This document shows, one piece after another, positions 43,098 to 51,106 of a stretch of DNA of 64,000 nt. The notes under the pieces were generated by a model. That model searched no databases. It was not told where the DNA came from and was given only the letters and a program-made list of their open reading frames with translations. The translations under genes and the position numbers were made by a program. Origin of the DNA: JBBROS01 sp965213845 (GTDB lineage: Bacteria; Pseudomonadota; Alphaproteobacteria; Acetobacterales; Acetobacteraceae); the NCBI GenBank assembly GCA_965213845.1, contig CBDCAI010000004.1, positions 310,001 through 374,000 on the forward strand. The letters run 5' to 3'. The first letter of the stretch is position 1, and each line of letters starts with the position of its first letter.

Positions 43098-44224
43098 GCG
43101 CGCTGGGCGGCGCTGGCGTGGAACCGGCCGGGATCCATCGCCGCCAGCACACCAGCCGCCGCCCCGGCATCCCGCCCGGCCACCACGTCCGCCACCAGCT
43201 GCCCCGCCGCCGGCGCAGTCTGGATGCCGTAGCCGCCCTGGCCCACGCACCAGCAGAACCCCGGCGCCTCCGCATCCCACCCGATCGCCAGGCTGCGGTC
43301 CGGCGTGAAGGTCCGCAGCCCGGCCCAGCTGTGCTCCACCCGCCGCACCTCGATCGCCAGCGCCCGCTGCATGCGGTCGATCGCGACGGCGACGTCCAGC
43401 TCGTCGGGCGCCACGTCGTGCGCGGCCATGTCCGTCTCGTCGGCCGGGCTGACCATCAGCCGGCTCCGCGCCTCCGGCCGCACATACCAGGTGTGGTCCA
43501 CGTCGTTCACCAGCGGCCAGTCCGCCACGTCGAACGGGGCGGGGTCGACCACGCAGGCGGTCCGGCGCTTCGGCGCCAGCCCCAGCGGACGCACCCCCGC
43601 CTGGGTCGCGACCTCGTCCCCCCAGGCCCCCGCCGTGTTCACCAGCACCGGGGACACGAACACGCCGCCGCCGCTCGTCTCCACCCGCCACGCCCCACCC
43701 CGCCGCTCGATGCGCCCGGTGCGGCTCCGCAGCGCCAGCATCCCGCCCCGGGCCCGCATCTGCCGCAGGAAGCCCTGGTGCAGCGCCGCCACGTCCATGT
43801 CGAACGCATCGTCCTCGATGGCGGCCCGCACCGCGTACCCGGGCCGCAGCGCCGGAACCATCCGGGCGATCTCCGCCACGTCCACCTCGCGCAGCCCGGC
43901 GCCGTCCGCCAGCAGCCGGTCCAGGCTGCCCGTCTGCTCCGGCGGCGCCAGGAACACGACCGGCCGCTGCCGCAGCACCGGACCGTCGGCGAACCCGTCC
44001 GGCGGCCGCTCGAAGAACGCCCGCGACAGCCCGGTCAGCGTCTGCACGTCCTTCGGCCCGTAATTCAGGATCCAGATCGCCGCCGAGCGGCCCGTCGTGT
44101 GATAGCCCGCCTGGTCCTCCGCCTCGACCAGCGCGACCCGGCGATCCGCCGCAAGATGCGCCGCGACGGTGGCGCCGGCGATCCCGGCGCCGATGACGAT
44201 CGCATCCGTGGTCTGGGGTGTCAT
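43094..44224 (-). CDS. FAD-dependent oxidoreductase of the DAO family
   Basis: A 376-residue flavoprotein. The FAD motif is AIVIGAGIAGATVAAHLA at residues 9-26, followed by the Glu that binds ribose in VALVEAED and the TTGRSAA segment. The C-terminal motif TPDRSLAIGWD and GQGGYGIQTAPAAGQL closes the FAD site. Such enzymes oxidise D-amino acids, glycine, sarcosine or 2-hydroxy acids. It is the first gene of an operon with two transglutaminase-like proteins and an ATP-grasp protein; that company hints at an amino-acid or peptide substrate. Confidence 0.87.
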   Translation of the reverse strand: MTPQTTDAIVIGAGIAGATVAAHLAADRRVALVEAEDQAGYHTTGRSAAIWILNYGPKDVQTLTGLSRAFFERPPDGFADGPVLRQRPVVFLAPPEQTGSLDRLLADGAGLREVDVAEIARMVPALRPGYAVRAAIEDDAFDMDVAALHQGFLRQMRARGGMLALRSRTGRIERRGGAWRVETSGGGVFVSPVLVNTAGAWGDEVATQAGVRPLGLAPKRRTACVVDPAPFDVADWPLVNDVDHTWYVRPEARSRLMVSPADETDMAAHDVAPDELDVAVAIDRMQRALAIEVRRVEHSWAGLRTFTPDRSLAIGWDAEAPGFCWCVGQGGYGIQTAPAAGQLVADVVAGRDAGAAAGVLAAMDPGRFHASAAQRA

Positions 44225-44361
44225 GCAGTGCACCATTGCCCCCGGCCGATCCCCCGCGCAAGCAGCCAGCGCCCCGCCCGCTTGAACCCGCCCGCTGAAA
44301 CGTGCGGTGATGGCGGGGCCGCACCACACGAAGATTCGGCCAAAGGCAGGAGGAACGCGCC

Positions 44362-45099
44362 ATGAGCGGAACAGGCACGAGCAAGCCCAGCACGGCGCTG
44401 GTCGTCAGCGCGCATTCGGCGGACTTCGTCTGGCGCGCCGGTGGCGCCATCGCCCTGCACGCCGCGAAAGGCTACGCCGTCACCGTCATCTGCCTCTCCT
44501 ACGGCGAGCGCGGCGAAAGCGCCAAGCTGTGGCGCAAGCCGGGCATGACGCTCGACCGGGTCAAGGCCGAACGCCAGGCCGAGGCCGAGGCCGCCGCCCG
44601 GCGCCTGGGCGTGTCCGACATCCAGTTCTGGGACCTCGGCGACTACCCCATCGCCCTGTCCGAGCGATCGCTCTTCCGCCTCGTCGACGTCTACCGCGCC
44701 ATCCACCCGGCCTTCGTCCTCTCGCACTCCAGCAAGGACATCTACAACCACGACCACCCCGCCGTGACCGACTTCGCCCAGCACGCCCGAATCGTCGCCC
44801 AGGCGCACGGCCACAACCCCGGGCAGGCCGTGCTGGGCGCGCCGCCCATGTTCCTGTTCGAGCCGCACCAGCCCGAGCAATGCGGCTGGAAGCCCGACGT
44901 CCTGCTGGACATCTCCGCCGTCTGGGAAAAGAAGCGCGCCGCCATCGAGTGCATGGCCGGGCAGGAGCACCTGTGGGACTACTACACCCGCGTCGCCCAG
45001 CAGCGCGGCGCCCAGGCCGCCCGCAACTCCGACAAGGCCATCACCTACGGCGAGGGCTACGAGGCCGTCTTCCCGCACGTGGTGGAAACGCTGGCGTGA
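44362..45099 (+). CDS. galB: 4-oxalomesaconate hydratase, PIG-L family
   Basis: A 245-residue member of the PIG-L (LmbE-like) fold. The zinc motif, AHPDD in deacetylases, is SAHSADFVWRAGGAIALHA here, which together with CLSYGERGESAKLW and EHLWDYYTRVA closely matches Pseudomonas GalB as I recall it. GalB hydrates 4-oxalomesaconate in gallate and protocatechuate 4,5-cleavage pathways. YNHDHPAVTDFAQ carries further metal ligands. The next gene starts inside its stop codon. It is more likely a ring-cleavage pathway enzyme than a sugar deacetylase. Confidence 0.88.
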   Translation: MSGTGTSKPSTALVVSAHSADFVWRAGGAIALHAAKGYAVTVICLSYGERGESAKLWRKPGMTLDRVKAERQAEAEAAARRLGVSDIQFWDLGDYPIALSERSLFRLVDVYRAIHPAFVLSHSSKDIYNHDHPAVTDFAQHARIVAQAHGHNPGQAVLGAPPMFLFEPHQPEQCGWKPDVLLDISAVWEKKRAAIECMAGQEHLWDYYTRVAQQRGAQAARNSDKAITYGEGYEAVFPHVVETLA

Positions 45100-45938
45100 T
45101 CCCGCCCGACCAGGCGCCTCTCACGGCGGCGATCGGGCGGTACCCCTATACCGCCGCCCTGTTCGACGACCCGTTGCTGCAGATGGAACCCTTCCCGGTC
45201 ATCAGCCGGGCCTTCGCGCCCATGGTCCGCACCCAGCGCTTCGACGTCGGCGAGATGGCCATCGCCACCTTCCTGATGGCCCGCGCCGCCGGCAGCGACC
45301 TGGTGCTGCTGCCCGCCGTCATGGCAGCCCGTTTCCAGGAGGGCGCGCTGCTGCGCCGGGCCGCGGACCCGTTCGGCCCCGGCGACCTCGCCGGCCGCCG
45401 CATCGGCGTGCGCGCCTACAGCCAGACCACCGGGCTCTGGCTCCGCGGCATCCTGCAGCAGGGCCACGGGCTCGCGCCCCACGCCGCGCACTGGGTGACG
45501 TTCGAGGACGCGCACGTCGCCGGATACCGGGACCCGCCCTGGGCCGAACGCGCGCCCGCCGGGTCCGACATGCAGGCCATGCTGCACGACGGCCGGCTGG
45601 ACGCCGCGATCTTCGGCAACGACACGCCCGACGACGCCAGCCTGGCCACCGTCTTCCCGGACCCGGAGGCCGCCGCACAAGCCTTCCAGCGGCGCCACGG
45701 CTTCATGCCGGTCAACCACATGCTGGTCGTCCGCCACGACGTGGCGCAGCGGCCCGGCATCGTCCGCACCCTGCTCGACCGCGTCCGCGCGGCCGGCAAC
45801 CCCTTCCCTTTCGGCCGCGCCGCCCTCGACCCGGCCGTCACCCTCGCGCTGCGCTTCGCCGGCGAGCAGGGCCTGCTGCAGCGGCCCTTGGCGCTGGACG
45901 ACATCTGGGCCGGGCTGCCCCCCCACTGCAACGAATAG
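45096..45938 (+). CDS. 4,5-dihydroxyphthalate decarboxylase-like protein
   Basis: A 280-residue protein with a periplasmic-binding-protein-like fold but no signal peptide. PYTAALFDDPLLQMEP, QRFDVGEMAIATFLMA and DLAGRRIGVRAYSQTTGLWLRG match the 4,5-dihydroxyphthalate decarboxylase (Pht5-like) group. That enzyme yields protocatechuate, which feeds the 4,5-cleavage pathway where GalB acts, so the context agrees. GTG at 45096 overlaps the galB stop (GTGA). The exact substrate may be another aromatic or unsaturated acid. Confidence 0.78.
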   Translation: MIPPDQAPLTAAIGRYPYTAALFDDPLLQMEPFPVISRAFAPMVRTQRFDVGEMAIATFLMARAAGSDLVLLPAVMAARFQEGALLRRAADPFGPGDLAGRRIGVRAYSQTTGLWLRGILQQGHGLAPHAAHWVTFEDAHVAGYRDPPWAERAPAGSDMQAMLHDGRLDAAIFGNDTPDDASLATVFPDPEAAAQAFQRRHGFMPVNHMLVVRHDVAQRPGIVRTLLDRVRAAGNPFPFGRAALDPAVTLALRFAGEQGLLQRPLALDDIWAGLPPHCNE

Positions 45939-45949
45939 GGAGAGCCACC

Positions 45950-46825
45950 ATGGACGCGTTCGGGATCATCGGCTTCGGCGAGGTGGGCAGCATCTTCGCG
46001 CGTGACCTGGCCGCCCACGGCGCCACCGTCGCCGCCTTCGACGCAGCCCCCGCCGCCCAGGCTCGGGCACAGGCCGCCGGCATGGCCGCACCCACCGCGC
46101 ACAGAGCCTTAAACGGCGCCGCCATCGTCTTCGTCAGCGTCACCGCCGGCTCCGCGCTGGACGCCATGCGCTCGCTCCGCGGCGGCCTGGCCCATGCCCC
46201 CTTCGTCGTCGACGTGAACAGCGTGGCGCCCGCGACCAAGCAGGAGGCGGCGCGGATCGTCCAAGCCGCCGGCGGCCACTACGTCGAGGCCGCGGTCATG
46301 ACCAGCGTGCCGCCCAAGGGCCTGCGCTCCCCCATGCTGCTCGGCGGCCCGCACGCCGCGGCCTTCATGGAACGGGTGGCCCCGCTCGGCCTCGACCTCA
46401 CCGACTTCGCCCCCGACATCGGCCGGGCCTCCTCCGTCAAGATGTGCCGCAGCGTCATGATCAAGGGGCTGGAGGCGCTGACGACCGAGTGCATGCTCGC
46501 CGCCCGCCATTACGGGGTGGAGGCCGACGTGCTGCGGACGATGGGCGACACCCTGCCCCACAAGGACTGGCCGGGCCTCGCCCGCTACGTCATCAGCCGC
46601 GCCCTGATTCACGGCAAGCGCCGGGCCGAGGAGATGCGCGAGGTCGCCCGCACCGTCGCGGATGCCGGCATCGAGCCGCTGCTCAGCCGGGCCATCGCCG
46701 AGCGGCAGGACTGGGCCTGGCGCCAGGGTGTCGCCATGGGCGAGGCCCGCAACCTGCCGGCGCTCGAACCCCTGCTCGACGCGCTGACCGAAGCCGCACG
46801 GTTGCCGCCAAAGGCCGCCGAATAG
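45950..46825 (+). CDS. NAD(P)-dependent dehydrogenase with DUF1932 domain
   Basis: A 291-residue protein of the 3-hydroxyisobutyrate/6-phosphogluconate dehydrogenase superfamily. The Rossmann motif GIIGFGEVGSIFARDL is N-terminal, VVDVNSVAP follows, and the C-terminal helical DUF1932 domain carries the KMCRSVMIKGLEAL helix with the catalytic Lys. Start after GGGAG, 12 bp behind the decarboxylase-like gene. In ring-cleavage clusters such genes act on hydroxy or keto acids; the substrate here is unknown. The last codons AAE-stop are repeated in the array downstream. Confidence 0.85.
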   Translation: MDAFGIIGFGEVGSIFARDLAAHGATVAAFDAAPAAQARAQAAGMAAPTAHRALNGAAIVFVSVTAGSALDAMRSLRGGLAHAPFVVDVNSVAPATKQEAARIVQAAGGHYVEAAVMTSVPPKGLRSPMLLGGPHAAAFMERVAPLGLDLTDFAPDIGRASSVKMCRSVMIKGLEALTTECMLAARHYGVEADVLRTMGDTLPHKDWPGLARYVISRALIHGKRRAEEMREVARTVADAGIEPLLSRAIAERQDWAWRQGVAMGEARNLPALEPLLDALTEAARLPPKAAE

Positions 46826-46972
46826 GGGGCCGCGCCTTGATTGACAACCCCGCCGAATAGGCGGCCGCGCTTGACTGACACTCGCCTAATAAGCGGCCGC
46901 GCTTGACTGACAACCGCCGAATAGGCGGCCGCGCCTTGACTGACAACCCGCCGAATAGGCGGCCGGCCCTTT
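46817..46972. repeat. five tandem 32-35 bp repeats copying the end of the preceding gene
   Basis: Units begin GCCGAATAGGCGGCCGCGC and continue to TTGACTGACAACC, with starts at 46817, 46852, 46884, 46916 and 46950. The first unit contains the last codons and TAG stop of the DUF1932 gene, so each later unit carries another copy of that stop. The third unit has changed to GCCTAATAA, again a stop. NotI-type GCGGCCGC occurs in most units. Confidence 0.93.
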
Positions 46973-46978
46973 GCGGGT

Positions 46979-47299
46979 TCAGGCGGCGCCGGCGCCGCAG
47001 TCCGGCACCACCCAGTCGAGCCGGTCGTCGATCACGACGCTCGGCAGCGCCCCGGTCAGCTGGTTCTTGAACCGCGCGAGCCACATCCCGTCGGACACGG
47101 TGCCACCGAGCGTGACGACGCCCCCGCACACGGTCACATCGATCGCGGCCGTCCTGTCGAGCGGCGCATCGGCCAGCATCGAACGCACCGTCCGCTCGAT
47201 CGCGCAGTCGCCATCACTGTCGCGGGGACCATGCCCGACGACCTGCTCCACCGGGACGGCGAGAGCCTGGGCGACGGAGCCGGAGAAAATGAAGGTCAT
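46979..47299 (-). CDS. small BON-domain-like protein
   Basis: A 106-residue protein. The core IERTVRSMLADAPLDRTA, IDVTVCGGVVTLGGTVSDG and the RLDWVV end fit a BON domain, a small alpha/beta unit in envelope proteins that bind lipid or partner proteins. No clear signal peptide, though the N-terminus (MTFIFSGSVAQALAV) is mildly hydrophobic. GGAAG stands before the ATG. Convergent with the DUF1932 gene across the repeat array. Confidence 0.65.
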   Translation of the reverse strand: MTFIFSGSVAQALAVPVEQVVGHGPRDSDGDCAIERTVRSMLADAPLDRTAAIDVTVCGGVVTLGGTVSDGMWLARFKNQLTGALPSVVIDDRLDWVVPDCGAGAA

Positions 47300-47485
47300 A
47301 CTGCGCTTCCTTGCTGGCGGGGCTTCGGCCCCTGATCTTCTTGACGCCAGAGAACGCTAGGTCACGCAAACCGATTGTGCCACAAAAAACGGCATGCGTC
47401 CGGCACATGGGTGCAGTTTGCATTTCGGACAGGCGGTTTCCGTCTGGTATTCACGACTCCCTCAGACATCTCTGGAGCCTGTCAA
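47300..47485. other. divergent intergenic region with a UUCG hairpin
   Basis: 186 bp, AT-richer than average, between two diverging genes. A perfect five-pair stem with TTCG loop (GGGGCTTCGGCCCC, 47319-47332) lies 20 bp upstream of the BON-gene start, inside its likely leader. It may be a leader structure or nothing. GGAGCC just before the plus-strand gene serves as a weak ribosome binding site. Confidence 0.4.
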
Positions 47486-48235
47486 ATGGCCATCCGCACC
47501 GCCCTCGCCAGCCTGCTGCTGATAACCTCGGCCGCCCGCGCCGAACACCTGGACCAACGCACGCAGGAGGTGCGGACGGTGCTCTACTACCATGTGCCGG
47601 ACGCCGCACTGGCCCGGGTCCTGCCACCGGGATGGCACCCCGCCGCCATCGCCACCGGCCCCGCGCAGGGCGCGAACCTGACCGTCAACCTGTCCGAGCA
47701 GGTCGGCGCCACCGCCGCCGACGGCACGGTGGCCGCCGACGCACGCGGACGCGCCCTCACCCTTTCGGCCCGCGTGCAGCACGACAGCTCGCCCGAGAAC
47801 CGGGCCATGGTCCTGTTCGGCATCACCACCGGGGCGGACGCGCCCGGCCCCTACGGCCGGCACCACGCCGGCACCGTGGCCCTGGACCGCACGGCCACCA
47901 CGCCCGCCGACGGCCCGACCCAGGCGACAGAACACTGGGCGGCAAAGACCGCCGAAGGCGACCTGTTCGAGCTGACCCTGCGCTGGGCCCGCAGCGAGGC
48001 AGTGCCGGGGCATGTCGACCAGCAGACCCGCTCCTCGCTGCACCCGGACTTCTATCGCATCTACCGGGTCGACTCGTTCTCCGACGTCGTCCGCAGCCAG
48101 GCCCGCCAGCGGGACACCGCCACCGCCGTCGAGGTCCGGTCCGCCGGCCAGGTGGCCGCGCTGCTCGACCAGGCGGACGCCCTGCTCGCCGTCATCGCCG
48201 TCCCCGTCTTCAAGCGCGAGATCTGGCTGCCCTAA
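47486..48235 (+). CDS. exported hypothetical protein
   Basis: A 249-residue protein with a signal peptide (MAIRTALASLLLITSAARA). The mature part begins EHLDQRTQEVRTVLYYHVPD and contains LARVLPPGWHPA, AQGANLTVNLSEQ and HPDFYRIYRVDSFSDVVRSQ. The LPPGW segment recalls the acetoacetate-decarboxylase-like fold but I cannot confirm it. No membrane segment follows, so it is probably periplasmic. It stands alone on its strand. Confidence 0.7.
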   Translation: MAIRTALASLLLITSAARAEHLDQRTQEVRTVLYYHVPDAALARVLPPGWHPAAIATGPAQGANLTVNLSEQVGATAADGTVAADARGRALTLSARVQHDSSPENRAMVLFGITTGADAPGPYGRHHAGTVALDRTATTPADGPTQATEHWAAKTAEGDLFELTLRWARSEAVPGHVDQQTRSSLHPDFYRIYRVDSFSDVVRSQARQRDTATAVEVRSAGQVAALLDQADALLAVIAVPVFKREIWLP

Positions 48236-48239
48236 CCCC

Positions 48240-49067
48240 TCACGCCGCCAGCGGCACATCCCACGCCGGCGCGAAGCCCGGCTGCACGAACCGCTCGGTC
48301 TTCGGCAGCCCGGCGATCGCCGCCCGGTCCGCATCGTCCAGCACCAGCGTCAGCGCATCCAGGTTGCCCTGCTGCGACTCCCGCCGCGACGCCTTGGGGA
48401 TCGCCGCCACACCCTCCTGGTCCAGCAGCCACTTCAACGCCACCTGCGCCGGCGTCGCCCCGTGTTTGGAAGCGATCGTCCGCAGCGCCGCGTAGTCCGC
48501 CAGCCGCCCCTGCGCGAGCGGCGCATAGGCCACGAGCGGGACCCCCAGCGCCCGCTGCGTCGCCAGCAGCGAGTCCTGCGCCAGCAGCACGTGATATTCC
48601 ACCTGGTTGCACGCGATCGGCGCGATGGCCGCCGCCTGCCGCAGCAGTGCCGAGGGAAAGTTCGCCACCCCGATCGCCCGCGTCTTGCCGCTGTCCCGCA
48701 GCCGGACCAGGCTGCCCATGACCGCCGCCACGTCCATGCCCGCCGCCGGCCAGTGCACGAGGTAAAGGTCCAGGTAGTCCGTGCCCAGCTTGGTCAGGCT
48801 GTCGTCGATCGCCTTGCCCATCGCAGCCGGGGCCAGGTTCGCCCACCACACCTTGCTCGTCAGGTGGATGTCCGCCCGGCCCACGCTGCTGCGCTGCAGC
48901 GCCACGCCGATCGCCTCCTCGTTCGCATACATCTCGGCCGTGTCGATGTGCCGGTAGCCCAGCGACAGCGCCAGTTCCACCGCATCCGTGCACGCCTCGC
49001 CCTGCATGCGGTACGTCCCCAGCCCGAGCTTGCCCATGTGCATGCCCTGCGCCGTGATCATGTCCAT
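48240..49067 (-). CDS. aldo/keto reductase
   Basis: A 275-residue AKR barrel. The catalytic tetrad is visible: Asp and Tyr in HIDTAEMYANEEAIG, Lys in TSKVWW, His in YLVHWP. CNQVEYHVLLAQ and IPKASRRESQQGNLDAL are the family cofactor loops, suggesting NADPH. It resembles 2,5-diketogluconate-reductase-type enzymes. It follows the WD40 gene by 12 bp at the end of a long minus-strand gene string; the substrate cannot be told. Confidence 0.92.
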   Translation of the reverse strand: MDMITAQGMHMGKLGLGTYRMQGEACTDAVELALSLGYRHIDTAEMYANEEAIGVALQRSSVGRADIHLTSKVWWANLAPAAMGKAIDDSLTKLGTDYLDLYLVHWPAAGMDVAAVMGSLVRLRDSGKTRAIGVANFPSALLRQAAAIAPIACNQVEYHVLLAQDSLLATQRALGVPLVAYAPLAQGRLADYAALRTIASKHGATPAQVALKWLLDQEGVAAIPKASRRESQQGNLDALTLVLDDADRAAIAGLPKTERFVQPGFAPAWDVPLAA

Positions 49068-49079
49068 CGCCCTGCTCCC

Positions 49080-50126
49080 TTATCGCTTCGAAAGATCGAC
49101 CACGGCCGCGAACCCGGTCTCGGTCCCGATCGCCAGCCGCGTCCCGTCCAGGGACCACGCGAGCCCCGAGACACGGCCCCGCCCGGGCCCGCTCATCGGC
49201 AGGATCCGCTCCGTGCCCACGTCCGCCACCACCACCAGCCCGTCGGCGAACCCCGCCGCCACCATGTCGTCGCGCGGATGGAACGCCACCCGCGTGCACG
49301 CCATGTCGTCGCCGCCCGCCAGCTCCATCGGGGCCCTGCCCATGGGGCCGCCGCCGAAGAACGGCCACAGCACGACGCTCTCGGCGCCCGAGGTCGCGAG
49401 CCACTTCCCCGTCCGGCTGAAGCTCAGGCTTTCCGTCTTGGCCGGGTAGCCGCTCATGCGCATGTGCTGCGCGTCGGACAGGCGCCAGCCGTGCAGCGCG
49501 TTCTCCTGCATTGCCGTCACCACCGCGTCGCCGCCCGGGTGGATGACCACGCCGATATGGCTGCCCTTCCATTCCAGCGTGCGCGGGCTGTCCACCTTGG
49601 CGTTCACGAACCACAGCGTCGCCCCGCCGTAATGCGAGGCCGCCACCCGCTTGCCCTTCGGGTCGAAGGCCAGACCGCTGACCGTCGTCGCATGCGGCAG
49701 CGCCTTCAGCTTCGTCCCGTCCGCCTGGAAGACATGCGCCGTCTTGCCCACCCCGCAGGCGATCAGCCCCGTCCTGTTCCCCGGTTTGCCGTCGTTCCAG
49801 GCCGCCACCGGGTCCACCCATTTCGACCCGAACGACGCCACCTGGTTCACCGTCCCGTCCGTCCCCACCCGGCAGAACCGGCCGTCGTCGCCCCCCGTCA
49901 CCCAGCCGTCGCCCGTCCCCGCCATCGCCAGCACCGCGCCCGCATGCACAGGAACCGTCATCCAGTCGCCCGAGACGCCCGCCAGGTGCAGGCTCCCGTC
50001 GCCCATCGCGAACGCCACCGTCCCGTCCCGGGCGAACGACGCCGTCACCACGAACTCCGCCAGCTCCCGGCTCACGCCCCGGCTTCTCAGCACGAAGTCC
50101 GGGTCGGCGACGGCCGCGTCGCTCAC
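49080..50126 (-). CDS. WD40-repeat protein paired with a COG0523 GTPase
   Basis: A 348-residue protein built of about seven beta-propeller blades. Each has a GH/HP and a W-D-like end (for example AAWNDGKPGN, LAFDPKGKRVAASHYGGATLWF, VAFHPRDDMVAAGFADGLVVV). No signal peptide. The start overlaps the COG0523 GTPase stop by 4 bp (ATGA). WD40 genes directly behind CobW-like genes are common in alphaproteobacteria, suggesting a scaffold for the metal chaperone, but no function is established. Confidence 0.88.
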   Translation of the reverse strand: MSDAAVADPDFVLRSRGVSRELAEFVVTASFARDGTVAFAMGDGSLHLAGVSGDWMTVPVHAGAVLAMAGTGDGWVTGGDDGRFCRVGTDGTVNQVASFGSKWVDPVAAWNDGKPGNRTGLIACGVGKTAHVFQADGTKLKALPHATTVSGLAFDPKGKRVAASHYGGATLWFVNAKVDSPRTLEWKGSHIGVVIHPGGDAVVTAMQENALHGWRLSDAQHMRMSGYPAKTESLSFSRTGKWLATSGAESVVLWPFFGGGPMGRAPMELAGGDDMACTRVAFHPRDDMVAAGFADGLVVVADVGTERILPMSGPGRGRVSGLAWSLDGTRLAIGTETGFAAVVDLSKR

Positions 50127-51106
50127 GCCGCTGCCGTTTCAGGCACCTGGCACGCCTCGAACCCCCGGCGCAGCTGCGGCCGGTTCAGCTTGCGCCCGAT
50201 GAACACCAGCTTGCTGTGCCGGGGGGCATCGGCCGGCCACGGCCCCACGAAGTCGCCATCGGCCATCATGTGCACCGCCTGGAACGCGAAGCGCCGCGCC
50301 TCGCCCGGGTAGGCCAATATGCCCTTGGTCCGCAGCATGTCCCCGCCCTTCTCGGCCAGCAGCGCGCCGATCCACTGGTTGAACTTCTCGGGGTCGATCG
50401 GCCGCTTCACCTCGAAGCTCATGCTGGCCACCTCCCCGTCATGCTCGTGCGCCGTGTCCTCCAGGAAGTCCGGCTCGCGCTCCAGCACCCGCGCCAGGTC
50501 GAAGGCGCCCTGGTCCAGGACGTCGGTCAGCTGCACCGCAGAGCGCGTGGTGCGGTGGATGCGGGCAAACCGGTTGATCGTGCGGATCCGCGCCTCGACC
50601 GCGTCCAGCTCCTCGGGGGTCGCGAGGTCCGTCTTGTTCAGCACGATCACGTCGGCGAAGGCCACCTGCTCGGCCGCCTCGTGACTGTCGTCGAGCCGCG
50701 CCAGCAGGAACTTGGCATCCACCACCGTCACGATCGCATCGAGCCGCGTGCGCGCCCGGACGGTGTCGTCGACGAAGAACGTCTGGGCCACCGGGGCCGG
50801 GTCCGCCAGCCCGGTCGTTTCGATGATGATGCCGTCGAACTTGCGCCCGCGCTTCATCAGCCCGCCCAGGATGCGGATCAGGTCGCCCCGCACCGTGCAG
50901 CAAATGCAGCCGTTGTTCATCTCGAACACCTCTTCGTCGCTGTCCACGACGAGGTCGTTGTCCACCCCCAGCTCCCCGAACTCGTTGATGACCACCGCAT
51001 ACCTCTTGCCGTGGTTCTCGCTCAATATGCGGTTCAGCAGCGTCGTCTTGCCGGCGCCGAGATAGCCGGTCAGGACGGTGACGGGGACCAGGGTGGTGTC
51101 AGACAT
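50123..51106 (-). CDS. COG0523/CobW-family metal-chaperone GTPase
   Basis: A 327-residue P-loop GTPase of the CobW/YeiR/ZigA group. Walker A TGYLGAGKTTLLNRIL, the metal-binding CxCC motif in NNGCICCTVRGDL, ETTGLADPAPV, and NKTD for guanine binding are present. The C-terminal CobW_C domain includes RRFAFQAVHMMADG. His-rich loops are modest (HEHDGE), so zinc is possible. ATG 51106 has GAGGG before it; an ATG two codons upstream is possible. It overlaps the O-antigen-ligase-like gene by 8 bp. Confidence 0.92.
   Translation of the reverse strand: MSDTTLVPVTVLTGYLGAGKTTLLNRILSENHGKRYAVVINEFGELGVDNDLVVDSDEEVFEMNNGCICCTVRGDLIRILGGLMKRGRKFDGIIIETTGLADPAPVAQTFFVDDTVRARTRLDAIVTVVDAKFLLARLDDSHEAAEQVAFADVIVLNKTDLATPEELDAVEARIRTINRFARIHRTTRSAVQLTDVLDQGAFDLARVLEREPDFLEDTAHEHDGEVASMSFEVKRPIDPEKFNQWIGALLAEKGGDMLRTKGILAYPGEARRFAFQAVHMMADGDFVGPWPADAPRHSKLVFIGRKLNRPQLRRGFEACQVPETAAA

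Noticed and set aside
39551..44365. A 1604-codon open frame on the plus strand opposite the transglutaminase/ATP-grasp operon
   Set aside because: Arg/Pro/His-rich with no domain; it mirrors the minus-strand genes with intact catalytic motifs and is a GC-rich shadow.
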